Notes: generated by a model not told the origin, from the sequence alone. A DNA stretch of 45,733 nucleotides from Candidatus Pacearchaeota archaeon (GCA_018303945.1 JAGVXD010000003.1:1-45733); one strand, 5' to 3'. Counted from the first letter of the stretch, positions 1-8,289 are shown. A program made the numbers and translations.

Positions 1-785
<785 letters not shown>

Positions 786-1025
786 AACAACTTTAGAAAC
801 CTTGGTTTCTTTATTGTTTTGCCACGATGTTAAGAATTTTATTTCTTATTTTAAGAGAAATCGTGAACTCACTCTATATCCTCCATTCTGACGGTGTCAG
901 CATCTAATATTATAAACAATGAGAAGTATACTGTTCTGCATACCTCATACCCTACTTTGCAGATGTCGGACTTTACAAAAATCCGACGATAACCGTAGGG
1001 CACTCATAACAGTTAACATTGTAAA
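786..1025 (-). other. pre-16S rRNA leader
   Basis: This gene-free stretch lies between the 16S 5' end and its promoter and should be transcribed as about 240 nt of pre-rRNA leader. It holds one clear nested inverted repeat: an outer stem of 950-955 with 995-1000 (CCCTAC/GTAGGG) around an inner stem of 965-970 with 982-987 (GTCGGA/TCCGAC). In archaea such leaders hold one strand of the pre-16S processing stem. The partner strand lies outside the window, so that role cannot be checked here. Confidence 0.6.
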
Positions 1026-1048
1026 GTAATGAACTGCCGTATGAATAG

Positions 1049-1063
1049 TATTTAAATCTTTCG
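1049..1063 (-). promoter_or_regulatory. rRNA promoter (BRE + TATA box)
   Basis: On the minus strand the text CGAAAGATTTAAATA is a near-ideal archaeal BRE (CGAAAG, purine-rich) followed by a TATA box (TTTAAATA). It faces the 16S gene and predicts transcription from about 1025. Confidence 0.7.
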
Positions 1064-1217
1064 TTAATTTAGGTATAATTTAGCGACGGAGAAGAAACTT
1101 TTAGAGTTAGTTAATTGCTTAGGTTTGGCGTTCGGTCTCCGAGAATCCGAGAATATGTTCTGTGACTGTCTGTTTGATATCAAATATGCCCATAAAGAGT
1201 TTATTTTTAACCCTATT
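1064..1217. other. gene-free AT-rich spacer
   Basis: No open frame longer than a few tens of codons and no convincing RNA gene was found. A short tandem repeat, CCGAGAAT occurring twice around 1140-1154, is the only visible structure. Confidence 0.4.
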
Positions 1218-1343
1218 TTAATAAGCAGTTCTTACTAATGAATTATATGTTTCTGATTTAGAAGTTAATTCTCTAGTTTCAATCATCACCCAATCATCAA
1301 GTGTCAATCCGGGACATTCTATACCGATATAAGTATTTTTATT
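1218..1343 (-). pseudogene. ribbon-helix-helix-like (CopG/ParD type) remnant
   Basis: The minus-strand frame from 1343 to the TAA at 1218-1220 encodes about 41 residues with a protein-like pattern: a beta-strand-like TYIGIECPG, then LDDWVMIETRE, then SKSETYNSLVRTAY. This matches the layout of ribbon-helix-helix DNA-binding domains (strand, helix with a D-W pair, then S-x-S-E starting helix 2). There is no ATG, GTG or TTG before the strand: an in-frame TAA at 1344-1346 precedes it, and before that the frame reads a dozen codons beginning with ATG. I read it as a gene broken by a stop codon; use of a non-standard start is possible. Family assignment is by eye only. Confidence 0.35.
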
Positions 1344-1346
1344 TTA

Positions 1347-1520
1347 TATTGATATATTTAGTAAATCAAAAATCCCAGTCATAGCGAGTTGTGGAGTATT
1401 ACACCTAGTTTGACAATAAATGATTGAACAAAATAGTATGTTTCTGAAGTAGTCAAAACAAAAACACTCGATTATTTAGGTTGTTGGATATAAATTCATG
1501 CTCACCTTTTTTCCTACTGA
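1347..1520. other. gene-free spacer upstream of the RHH-like remnant
   Basis: Very AT-rich DNA without a supported gene. It contains the few codons upstream of the stop-interrupted RHH-like frame and nothing else I can name. Confidence 0.3.
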
Positions 1521-2132
1521 TTAAGACAGAGCAATAGTTTCAATGGGTTCTGAGCTCTCCCTTAGATAATTGCAGTTGTCTTGACCATAATATCCGCTTT
1601 CGTAATAATAGTAGTTATTATTAATTGGGTTTTGGTTTTTATTTTCTATTCTATAAAGAGAGATACTTTTTATATTCTCCCGGGAAAATGCTGAAAGAGG
1701 AACATCGTAAGTGGTGTATGTTCCAACCAGAACAAAAGACTGTTTTTTGCTGACTGGAATCTCTATTCTTTGCCTTGGAGAATAAGTTACACCCTCCTTA
1801 AGAAACTGAACATTGAATTGATAGTTCCTGATTGCTAATTCTTTCTCGTTTACTCCTTGCTTTAAGTCTATGCACCCGACGATTAATGGAAATGTGTAGA
1901 CTTGAGTAAATATCCCCTCATTTTCCAAGACTACCCTGCCTACCTCTGCTTTGGCAAGACTCAAATAACTCTCTTCTCCCCTTAAATTTTTTTGTATCTC
2001 TATCTGTGAGTAATCTATTTTATCTTTAAAGTTAAAAGATTCTTTGAAATCCTGTGTATTGTAGACTACTAAAAGACTAATTGCAAATAAAAAAACAACA
2101 ATTGCAATTACAAATGAAATAGTTCTTCCCAT
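1521..2132 (-). CDS. hypothetical membrane-anchored protein, 203 aa
   Basis: No family is recognised. Residues about 5-24 form one hydrophobic segment (VIAIVVFLFAISLLVVY), so the protein is probably tethered to the membrane with a mostly beta-rich outer domain of about 175 residues. That domain holds two cysteines and a Tyr/Asn-rich tail. The start follows the stop of the upstream 90-aa gene by one base. It is the last gene of a three-gene unit of small membrane proteins starting at 2582, so the three probably act together. Function is unknown. Confidence 0.75.
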   Translation of the reverse strand: MGRTISFVIAIVVFLFAISLLVVYNTQDFKESFNFKDKIDYSQIEIQKNLRGEESYLSLAKAEVGRVVLENEGIFTQVYTFPLIVGCIDLKQGVNEKELAIRNYQFNVQFLKEGVTYSPRQRIEIPVSKKQSFVLVGTYTTYDVPLSAFSRENIKSISLYRIENKNQNPINNNYYYYESGYYGQDNCNYLRESSEPIETIALS

Positions 2133-2133
2133 G

Positions 2134-2406
2134 TTATATTATATTCTGTTCAGATTCTTTTTTTATCGCTTTGGAGAGATAATAGCCCAGAAACATGAAT
2201 AGCAATGCTGATAAAACCAGAATTGAAAGTATTCCAATCTGGCCTAAATTAAAGACATCTATTACAAACCCTGCTGTGAATACATATAATGCTACTGAAA
2301 TCATGTAAAAAACCGGATAGAGCTTCTTGTATTTAGCAAATAATATAATGGCCAATATGAAACCTACCCAGAATACACCCCAACCTAAGATTGGATAAAA
2401 TACCAT
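2134..2406 (-). CDS. small integral membrane protein, 90 aa
   Basis: No family is recognised. Three hydrophobic segments are visible, at about residues 9-24, 31-52 and 58-77, ending in a short charged cytoplasmic-type tail (KKESEQN). The ATG overlaps the stop of the preceding 58-aa gene by one base (TAATG), and the next gene starts one base after its own stop. This is the geometry of a translationally coupled operon. Confidence 0.7.
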   Translation of the reverse strand: MVFYPILGWGVFWVGFILAIILFAKYKKLYPVFYMISVALYVFTAGFVIDVFNLGQIGILSILVLSALLFMFLGYYLSKAIKKESEQNII

Positions 2407-2582
2407 TAATGCTCACCTCCCCTTAACCATTCTGCTACAAAAAATGAGATTATTATTGAGGCAATTAAGAGCGAGAGCTTAATTGAATTTGGAAGGTCGG
2501 CTATGAATGCCCTTGAGAAGTACCATACAGCAGAAAAGATAAACAGAACCCCTATAGTATAGAAAACGCCCTGTATTTTCAT
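2406..2582 (-). CDS. small membrane protein, 58 aa
   Basis: The start at 2582 (MKIQGVFYT) is preferred over an upstream ATG in the same frame because a TATA box at 2601-2611 lies about 25 nt before it, the spacing of a leaderless archaeal transcript. The product has two predicted membrane helices (about 7-24 and 33-50) and ends in a charged RGGEH. It is the first gene of a coupled trio. The function is unknown. Confidence 0.65.
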   Translation of the reverse strand: MKIQGVFYTIGVLFIFSAVWYFSRAFIADLPNSIKLSLLIASIIISFFVAEWLRGGEH

Positions 2583-2600
2583 GATGAAGCTATGGGGAGA

Positions 2601-2611
2601 GTATTTATAAA
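2601..2611 (-). promoter_or_regulatory. TATA box for the three-gene membrane operon
   Basis: TTTATAAATAC on the minus strand, centred 24 nt before the ATG at 2582, predicts a leaderless mRNA. Confidence 0.55.
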
Positions 2612-2632
2612 TGTTACACTGAATTGATACTG

Positions 2633-2782
2633 TCAAGATAGTATGATGTCATTATCTCTGACAAATCTTATCAAACTTAACCACTTATTAACGCCTAGAT
2701 CCAGAGCAGGGATAGCTTCCTGCTGTGGTGTTTTATTCTCAGTTCCTTGATACTTTCTGATATAGTTGTAATAAATCTCCAT
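2633..2782 (-). pseudogene. DDE transposase C-terminal remnant
   Basis: The frame from 2782 to the TGA at 2633-2635 encodes 49 residues: YYNYIRKYQ, then a KTPQQEA block, then LDLGVNKWLSLIR. This is the C-terminal signature of IS6/IS240-like DDE transposases (YYNYIRPHxxLxGKTPAEAAGI...NKWLSLI). A TAG lies five codons upstream of the ATG, so the catalytic domain is missing; what is left is a tail with no terminal repeats recognisable around it. The family naming rests on recognition of this pattern, not on a search. Confidence 0.65.
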
Positions 2783-2880
2783 ATTGGAATATACCTAAAA
2801 AGAAGAAAAGTTAAATTTTTTTGAATTTTATAAGTCTCGAAGATATAACAATACGCTGTGAATTAATAATTCAAATTGAA
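2783..2880. other. AT-rich spacer
   Basis: No gene or structured element is seen. It separates the transposase remnant from the gene ending at 2881. Confidence 0.3.
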
Positions 2881-3132
2881 TTACATGAGATAAACTGGCT
2901 TAGGAAAAGCAAGTTCAGGAAAAATAAAGTAATTGGTTGATGGATTTTCCTGTTCTGGTAAAATTGCTGGAGGCAAGATATGCGGAGACTTATCAAGTTC
3001 TTCAAATTCTTTCTTAACTGAGAGAGCATAATTCAATGAGAACAAGCTAATTAAAACTGATACCCTTGAAAGTATCATCGGAGTATTTGCTATCATAAAA
3101 TCTGACGATTTTTCCCTGATATTGCTGTTCAT
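2881..3132 (-). CDS. hypothetical protein downstream of rpsB, 83 aa
   Basis: The ATG at 3132 lies two bases after the rpsB stop codon (3135), so translation is probably coupled to rpsB; a longer reading would overlap rpsB. Residues about 13-38 are moderately hydrophobic and could form one membrane segment. The C-terminal half is rich in proline and aromatic residues (HILPPAILPE, FPELAFPKP). No family is recognised, and a non-functional frame cannot be excluded. Confidence 0.45.
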   Translation of the reverse strand: MNSNIREKSSDFMIANTPMILSRVSVLISLFSLNYALSVKKEFEELDKSPHILPPAILPEQENPSTNYFIFPELAFPKPVYLM

Positions 3133-3134
3133 TT

Positions 3135-3965
3135 TTATTTTGGAGGCTGTAAAGTGTCCCAACCGTCTACAAATTCCTGTATTGCTGGAATCTTTACATC
3201 TATTTTTCTTGCTTCAGTATAAAGTTTAGTTAGCAAATAGAAAATCATTCCTAGACTTTTAGCGCTTTTATTATTTCCGGGAAGTATTTGATTGATGCCT
3301 TGAGTAAAGTTATTTGTGTCGCAAATTGACATAACTGGAATCCCTATGCGATTTGCATCATGCAATGCATTCTTATCAAGCCATGGATCGCAGATAAATA
3401 TCATTTCTGTTTCAAAGAAGTTCTCAAGGTTTGTGTTTGTAAGTATGCCTGCAGGGTATTTTTTAAGGAATGATCTTATTCCTGTCGCTTCTGAAAACTT
3501 CTGCACTGCTTTCCAGCCAGATTCCCTTTTGCATACAATAATTGCATCTTTTGGATCAAACTTTGCCAAATAAGCTGCGCTTTCACGGATTTTATCATCT
3601 AAAAGAGCGGTATTGAATACGGCAAGCCCGTCGGCTCGGCGTCGATAAACATATTTGCGCATGTCCGGGGTTATGACTCGTGTTCCTAAGTGAATTGATG
3701 ACTTTAGATAATCCTCCATTGGAACAAGAGTATCGCTCTTTTCAACTTCCTCTTCCTGAAGCTTCTTCTTGATATCTATTTCTTTTGCTTCCTCAACTTC
3801 TCCCTCTAGCTTCTTTGCTTTTTCCAAAAGTTTCGCAAGTTTTGCTTTCTTTTCATCAGATGAAAGTTTTTCTGCTTTTGCAGGCTCTTCTTTTGAGTTT
3901 TCGTTTTTAGTCTTCGCTACATTTATATTTTCTTCTTCTGTTTCTTCCGATTTTTTCTTTGCCAT
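3135..3965 (-). CDS. rpsB: 30S ribosomal protein S2 (uS2)
   Basis: Residues about 85-276 carry the uS2 fold with the archaeal signatures SSIHLGTRVITPDMRKYVYRR, DPKDAIIVCKRE and FICDPWLDKNALHDANRIGIPVMSICD. The family is normally about 200-230 residues in archaea. This one has an extra N-terminal segment of about 80 residues made almost only of Lys, Glu, Asp, Ala and Ser, with a heptad-like middle that probably forms a long charged helix. Its start is the only ATG near the promoter region. It is not next to the other S2-type neighbours (L13, S9, RpoN), so the usual alpha-operon-like context is broken. Confidence 0.95.
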   Translation of the reverse strand: MAKKKSEETEEENINVAKTKNENSKEEPAKAEKLSSDEKKAKLAKLLEKAKKLEGEVEEAKEIDIKKKLQEEEVEKSDTLVPMEDYLKSSIHLGTRVITPDMRKYVYRRRADGLAVFNTALLDDKIRESAAYLAKFDPKDAIIVCKRESGWKAVQKFSEATGIRSFLKKYPAGILTNTNLENFFETEMIFICDPWLDKNALHDANRIGIPVMSICDTNNFTQGINQILPGNNKSAKSLGMIFYLLTKLYTEARKIDVKIPAIQEFVDGWDTLQPPK

Positions 3966-4027
3966 TTTTTGTTATGAACTAGAATAAGGATTCCAGTTCG
4001 CTATTTTTATTAACATTTAAGTCGTAG

Positions 4028-4080
4028 TGCACTAAAGTGCAGGTCAATGTAGCTGTAATATCAGAAATGGGTTTTTAAAG
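4028..4080 (-). promoter_or_regulatory. rpsB upstream region: TATA box and hairpin
   Basis: On the minus strand CTTTAAAAA (4072-4080) is a TATA-like box placed directly after the discoidin gene. Start of transcription near 4048 would give rpsB an 80-nt leader holding a short stem, TGCACT/AGTGCA (4028-4033 with 4036-4041). A second AT-rich candidate near 4008-4019 is closer to the gene. Which one is used cannot be told from sequence. Confidence 0.35.
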
Positions 4081-4099
4081 ATTGCTGTCTATGAGATTT

Positions 4100-5578
4100 C
4101 TAGAAGTAATCACTAACAGGTTTACCATCAATTTCAAGGAAAGCGCGGCGTCCATTGATTTCATAATATTTATCGAAATCTTCCAATCCAATTACATTGT
4201 TAACCTGAAGCCTTAATTCGCGCTCCTCAACATTTTCAGTATATGGGGCTGCGTTTACATGTATCTCGCTTAATGTTCCATATCCTCTTTTTCCAGATAT
4301 TTCATAAATGCGAATGTATCTTGCTGTGACTTCATCTACATCATAATTTGAGTACGACCCTCCATTTACAATTGTATGTTCTGAGCCAACCCTATTCCAT
4401 GTGCGGGCATCTGAAGAAACTTGAATCTCAAAATTGATTGGTGTGTCCCAGATAAAAGCATTGAGCTCAACGGCGTTTATGCATTTCTTGCTGCCAAGGT
4501 CAAAGTAAATCCATTTGGGATAAGCATCATTGGTATCGCCAAACCAGTGAGTATCTGCGTTGCCATCTATTGCATTGGCGGCACGATAATTATTAAATTG
4601 GCTGCTTGCGACCGCCTCTCTTGGAGAAATGCGGGAATAAGAGCCGCAATAAAATAATGGCTTCTCGGGTGAAGAAGAGATTGTTTCTGATTGAACAATT
4701 GAATTGGTATTATTTTCTGATTGTGCTTGCTCACCAGCCGAATTTACCTGAGAAGGTGCCGGATTGCATGCTCCTTGATTGCATCCTGCAATGCATGATG
4801 TAGTGTTAAGTGAAACGTTGATTTCTTCACATGAGTATTCGTATAGGCCAGATCCGGAGTAACATCCGTCCTCGTAAAAACTAGAAGACCCGTTTGCATT
4901 GGTTATATTGACTATTCCCTTTACAAAATAATTCTTTCCACCATCCGAATCGAAACAATTTCTTCCAGGTACTGAAACAGAAGAAGAGTTAGAAGAATTT
5001 TCCTGCGGTGCCGTTGGTGTAGATATATTTGCCGCATTAAGTTTTATTTCTGTTAGAGTACCGTAAATCTTATCTCCTGATGACTCATATACTCTCAAAT
5101 ATCTTGCCTTAACAGAGGAAAATGATTGCGTCAAGAAAGAGTTTCCTTGTGAGACTGACCAGTCAGAAACAATTGTTGTCCAGGCAGTTGCATCGTTGGA
5201 AGTTTGAATAGTTACAGTAATTGGAAGGAAAAACTGGAAGAAGTATAAGTCTGCTGAATTTATGCATTTCCTGCTGCCAAGGTCAAAGTAAATCCATTTG
5301 GGATAAGGAACAGAGCTATTGCCAATCCAATGAGTATTTATATTTTTATCTATTGCCTGTGAAGGGCTGTAAGATGAAGAGAGAATGTCGCTGGCTGTAG
5401 CTGTAATCGGAGTCAGAGAATAGTATTCTCCGCATGTTTCCTCTTCCGAAGTTACTTGTCCGGTTATTTTGCCTCCGAAAATTTGCTTGAAAAATGAAGC
5501 GAAATTTATGGCAGTAGCGAATGTAGTTAGTACCAGAAGAGAAATACATAATATGATAACCACCCCTGAAAGTCGCAT
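4100..5578 (-). CDS. cell-surface protein with two F5/8 type C (discoidin) domains
   Basis: The 492-residue product starts with a signal/anchor segment (LSGVVIILCISLLVLTTFAT). Two F5/8 type C carbohydrate-binding domains follow, at about residues 45-190 and 310-465. Each has the pattern SQAID/NAIDxNxxTHW, YPKWIYFDLG, and a closing ARYxRxYExSG...GTLxEI. Between them sits a Cys-rich segment (CFDSDGGKNYF ... GCNQGACN) of a kind seen in surface proteins. I take the ATG at 5578, not 5650, because a TATA box (5601-5610) lies 27 nt before it and the upstream start would overlap rpo6. It probably binds glycans outside the cell. Confidence 0.88.
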   Translation of the reverse strand: MRLSGVVIILCISLLVLTTFATAINFASFFKQIFGGKITGQVTSEEETCGEYYSLTPITATASDILSSSYSPSQAIDKNINTHWIGNSSVPYPKWIYFDLGSRKCINSADLYFFQFFLPITVTIQTSNDATAWTTIVSDWSVSQGNSFLTQSFSSVKARYLRVYESSGDKIYGTLTEIKLNAANISTPTAPQENSSNSSSVSVPGRNCFDSDGGKNYFVKGIVNITNANGSSSFYEDGCYSGSGLYEYSCEEINVSLNTTSCIAGCNQGACNPAPSQVNSAGEQAQSENNTNSIVQSETISSSPEKPLFYCGSYSRISPREAVASSQFNNYRAANAIDGNADTHWFGDTNDAYPKWIYFDLGSKKCINAVELNAFIWDTPINFEIQVSSDARTWNRVGSEHTIVNGGSYSNYDVDEVTARYIRIYEISGKRGYGTLSEIHVNAAPYTENVEERELRLQVNNVIGLEDFDKYYEINGRRAFLEIDGKPVSDYF

Positions 5579-5599
5579 TAAAAGAAAGACGCTTAATTC

Positions 5600-5610
5600 T
5601 TTATAAATAT
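5600..5610 (-). promoter_or_regulatory. TATA box of the discoidin gene
   Basis: ATATTTATAA on the minus strand lies in the short gap after rpo6, about 27 nt before the ATG at 5578, so a leaderless transcript is expected. It decides the start codon of that gene. Confidence 0.55.
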
Positions 5611-5624
5611 TTGCTTGCAATTTA

Positions 5625-5990
5625 TTATTCTTCACTTGGAGGAGTCTCAACTTCTATGTCTTCTTCCTCTACAAGACCGAGCTCTCCCGCATCCTCTACA
5701 ATCTCTTTCTCAACTTCTTGTTCCTTTGCTACAATCTCCTCATCTGATATCTTCTCTTCTTTGACAGAAACGAGTTTGTCCTTGCGCTTCTGGGGAAGAG
5801 GGCGGTTTATTGTAATTGGAAGAGCTCCTGCATTAAATTCATATTCTGCAATCTTTAAAGCATCGTATTTGAAAGACTTTAAGTTTTCTTCGCTTATCTT
5901 CACTAAAAGGGGGGCGTCCATTGCAATCTGCAATGCTCTCGCTCCTAAAATCCTGGCTATTTCATATTTAGTGAAGTTTTCTTTCATCAT
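5625..5990 (-). CDS. rpoK: DNA-directed RNA polymerase subunit Rpo6 (RpoK)
   Basis: Residues about 6-66 match archaeal Rpo6/eukaryotic RPB6: [21 protein letters not shown], then [19 protein letters not shown]. The subunit helps assemble the polymerase clamp region. Archaeal Rpo6 is usually about 55-90 residues. This one continues with about 55 further residues that are strongly acidic (runs of E and D, ending ETPPSEE). Either of two adjacent ATGs (5990 or 5987) could be used. It follows the rrp42 stop by eight bases, so it probably rides on the exosome operon. Confidence 0.92.
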   Translation of the reverse strand: MMKENFTKYEIARILGARALQIAMDAPLLVKISEENLKSFKYDALKIAEYEFNAGALPITINRPLPQKRKDKLVSVKEEKISDEEIVAKEQEVEKEIVEDAGELGLVEEEDIEVETPPSEE

Positions 5991-5998
5991 TGATTAAT

Positions 5999-6811
5999 TT
6001 ATAAAAACTTTTTAAGCTTTTCGTTAAGATAAATCTGTTTTTCAAGCAATATAGGCATCATTGATTCCACTTCAGCCCGAGAGAGCGGTTTTGCTCCTCT
6101 TTTCTGGCAGGAATTTATCATGTTCTGGCCATTCCAGAGTGAAATTCCAAATGTTATTCTAGCTTCTGCTGCTTCTTCCTCCTCACGTGTGGGGTCTAAA
6201 AACAAGGAAGAGCCAAGTTTGTAGAAGCTAATGGATACTGGAAAAGTTTCCTTAGATAGAGGAAGTTTATTTTGCGTTTTTATATGATAGTCCACATTAT
6301 TGTCTTTATCCAATCCGGGAAATGTAGCATCTTTTAGAGCCACAGACGCAGCTATTGTGGCCGCATCAATTAAATTGCCGTCATCATTTATAGGAAATAC
6401 ATCTATTATCACTGTCCAGACTTTCTCTCCAGTTATGACTAATTTCTTAAAATCTATCATGCCTGATTCTCTTATTGCTCTGTCAACAAGACGAGGTAAT
6501 TCTATCGCGTTAAAACCTGGAGGACCGCTCTCAAATCTTGGAGAAGCAAGAGGAAGCAAATCTCCTGAAACCATCAGGTTCCCTTTATCCTTTGAGTCTG
6601 GATATGGTGCGCCTACTTGAAGTTTTACTCCTGCTAGAACCTCTGTCTTTCCTATTCTTACTCTTGTGCTTCCTTCTGCCTTGTTTGAAACATTATGTTC
6701 TACGGTAATTGGACGATAATCTTTTAAAGAACGTCCGTCAAATCTCTTTCCTTGTTCAAACATCTGCCTTAAAGTTTCAATAGTCAGGTTTGAAGTATCC
6801 ATTGTGCTCAT
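5999..6811 (-). CDS. rrp42: exosome complex RNase PH-like subunit Rrp42
   Basis: RNase PH-fold protein of 270 residues, with RFDGRSLKDYRPI, GSTRVRIGKTEVLAGVK and PLASPRFESGPPG in the order typical of archaeal Rrp42. In the archaeal exosome it forms the hexameric ring with Rrp41 and is the non-catalytic partner; the ring degrades or tails RNA at the 3' end. The ATG at 6811 overlaps the Rrp41 stop as ATGA, which fixes the start and indicates translational coupling. A longer frame upstream is only an artefact of the overlap. Confidence 0.95.
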   Translation of the reverse strand: MSTMDTSNLTIETLRQMFEQGKRFDGRSLKDYRPITVEHNVSNKAEGSTRVRIGKTEVLAGVKLQVGAPYPDSKDKGNLMVSGDLLPLASPRFESGPPGFNAIELPRLVDRAIRESGMIDFKKLVITGEKVWTVIIDVFPINDDGNLIDAATIAASVALKDATFPGLDKDNNVDYHIKTQNKLPLSKETFPVSISFYKLGSSLFLDPTREEEEAAEARITFGISLWNGQNMINSCQKRGAKPLSRAEVESMMPILLEKQIYLNEKLKKFL

Positions 6812-7506
6812 TCTCCCAAAGCCTCCTTTAATGCTTTCTTCTGAATTTCGTAAATCTTGGCACATGACTCATCTGCAAATGATAAGACTTCCTTAACTCT
6901 TTCAGGCTGAATCTTGCCATCTAACTGAAGCAAAGTATATTGGTCTGTATTTGCAAGTTTTGCAACTGGGAAATCAGTGGGGCCTTCTCCGCCTTCAAAA
7001 TCTTCTTCTGATTTATCCAAATCAACAACTATATCCTTGTCAAGTTTTCCTATAGCCACTGCACAGACTAAATTACGCATTGGCACTCCTGCATGCGCCA
7101 AAGCCAGAGCGGCCGCATTAATTCCTGCTGTTCTTGTGCCTGCATCGGCCTGAATAATCTGAACTTCTACATCAATAACTGTATTTGGGAATCCCTCTAA
7201 ATCTAGAGCAGGCTCAAGAGCCCATTGAGTCATCTTTGAAAGTTCCTGTGAACGTCGCGATGGTCCGGGTTTTTTTCTATCGCTTACTGAAAAGCTAAGC
7301 AAGTCATAGTTGCATCGTAAAATGCCTGTTGATGGGTCCTGCATATGCTGCGGATGCAATTGCTTTGGCCCGTAAACTGCCGCAATAGCAATAGTATCTC
7401 CGAAAGTAAATATTGCTGAACCATCTGCATTTGGTACAACTCCTACTTTCGCCTGCATTGGACGAAGATCACTTGCTTTTCTGCCATCTTCACGTTTTAG
7501 TGCCAT
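6808..7506 (-). CDS. rrp41: exosome complex exonuclease Rrp41
   Basis: RNase PH-fold protein of 232 residues and the catalytic subunit of the archaeal exosome. Visible are RCNYDLLSFSVSDRKKPGPS with the RNA-contacting arginines, IIQADAGTRTAGINAA, and the acidic TDFPVA block whose Asp (about residue 178) matches the catalytic aspartate of the family. The ATG at 7506 comes one base after the Rrp4 stop at 7508, and it is preferred to an in-frame ATG five codons earlier. Order Rrp4-Rrp41-Rrp42 is the usual archaeal one. Confidence 0.96.
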   Translation of the reverse strand: MALKREDGRKASDLRPMQAKVGVVPNADGSAIFTFGDTIAIAAVYGPKQLHPQHMQDPSTGILRCNYDLLSFSVSDRKKPGPSRRSQELSKMTQWALEPALDLEGFPNTVIDVEVQIIQADAGTRTAGINAAALALAHAGVPMRNLVCAVAIGKLDKDIVVDLDKSEEDFEGGEGPTDFPVAKLANTDQYTLLQLDGKIQPERVKEVLSFADESCAKIYEIQKKALKEALGE

Positions 7507-7507
7507 A

Positions 7508-8233
7508 TTAGTTTTTCTCAAACCATTCCTCCATTTTATCTGTTAATCCTTCGACGTGGAATTTCTCTGCAACGAACTCTATGGCTTTTCTTGCCCTAAT
7601 CTGATCATCTAGATTCTGTCCTTTTATCCAAATCCATCCATTCTGCCCGACAGTGATATCACAGCCAGTCTTTTCTTTGATGAGCATTATCATGCTTCCT
7701 TCGCGTCCAATCACTCTTGGCACACGGTTTGGAATTATCCTAAATGTGAAGCCGCCTTCCAATTTGCCAAGACCCTTGCTTTTAAGCGTTAAGTCTATTC
7801 CTCTTGTGTTGATAGACCATATCTTTGCAGCTACAACTTCTCCTATTGCAAGAAACTGATCCATTTCGTTTTTATTGATAAACCGGGGTGACTCATCTAT
7901 TGGAAGAAATCCTGAAGAAGCTGAATCTATATCGACTACCCATCCGTTAAAAGTTATATTTGTAACTCTGCCAATTACAACATTGTTTTTTCTAGGTATG
8001 AATGTACCAGTAACTGGAATTACTTTTACAACTCTGCCTGATTCTTCGGCTAGTCCGAAACGACTTGCGAGTATGTTCATTCCCTCTCTACGCGTTCCTT
8101 CGCTGGGAAGATAATCTTCTCCTGAGACAATTATCTCGCCGGGAACTACTACGCGTCTTTTTTTGACTATACTCTCTTCAGACTCTGATGAGATTTCTGG
8201 GGCTTCGTGTGCCTCTGTGACTTTTGCTATCAT
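7508..8233 (-). CDS. rrp4: exosome RNA-binding subunit Rrp4
   Basis: A 241-residue cap protein of the archaeal exosome that guides RNA into the Rrp41/Rrp42 ring. An N-terminal region about residues 28-65 (VVVPGEIIV...) is followed by an S1 domain (about 80-160, VVIGRVTNITFNGWVVDI) and a KH domain (about 165-235) with the loop IGREGSM. The product carries an N-terminal acidic stretch of about 25 residues not expected in the core. It is the first gene of the exosome transcript; a TATA-like box at 8291-8299 would give a leader of about 30 nt. Confidence 0.95.
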   Translation of the reverse strand: MIAKVTEAHEAPEISSESEESIVKKRRVVVPGEIIVSGEDYLPSEGTRREGMNILASRFGLAEESGRVVKVIPVTGTFIPRKNNVVIGRVTNITFNGWVVDIDSASSGFLPIDESPRFINKNEMDQFLAIGEVVAAKIWSINTRGIDLTLKSKGLGKLEGGFTFRIIPNRVPRVIGREGSMIMLIKEKTGCDITVGQNGWIWIKGQNLDDQIRARKAIEFVAEKFHVEGLTDKMEEWFEKN

Positions 8234-8289
8234 ATGTAAAAAACAAGACTGATATTCTTTCTCGTCTCTGGTTTTGAGTGTTTGCGGAG

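Noticed and set aside
1130-1160. Possible tRNA-like text near GGTCTCCGAGAATCC
   Set aside because: No acceptor stem, anticodon arm or T-arm consensus could be built around it on either strand.
2641-2660. C/D box RNA candidate (ATGATG ... CTGA)
   Set aside because: It lies inside the transposase-tail frame, and the second C'/D' pair is missing.
3769-3987. Plus-strand Ser/Phe-rich frame opposite the rpsB 5' end
   Set aside because: It is the mirror of the Lys/Glu-rich S2 extension; such frames arise from codon bias.
5579-5650. Upstream start of the discoidin protein
   Set aside because: It would overlap rpo6 and lies ahead of the TATA box that fixes the start at 5578.
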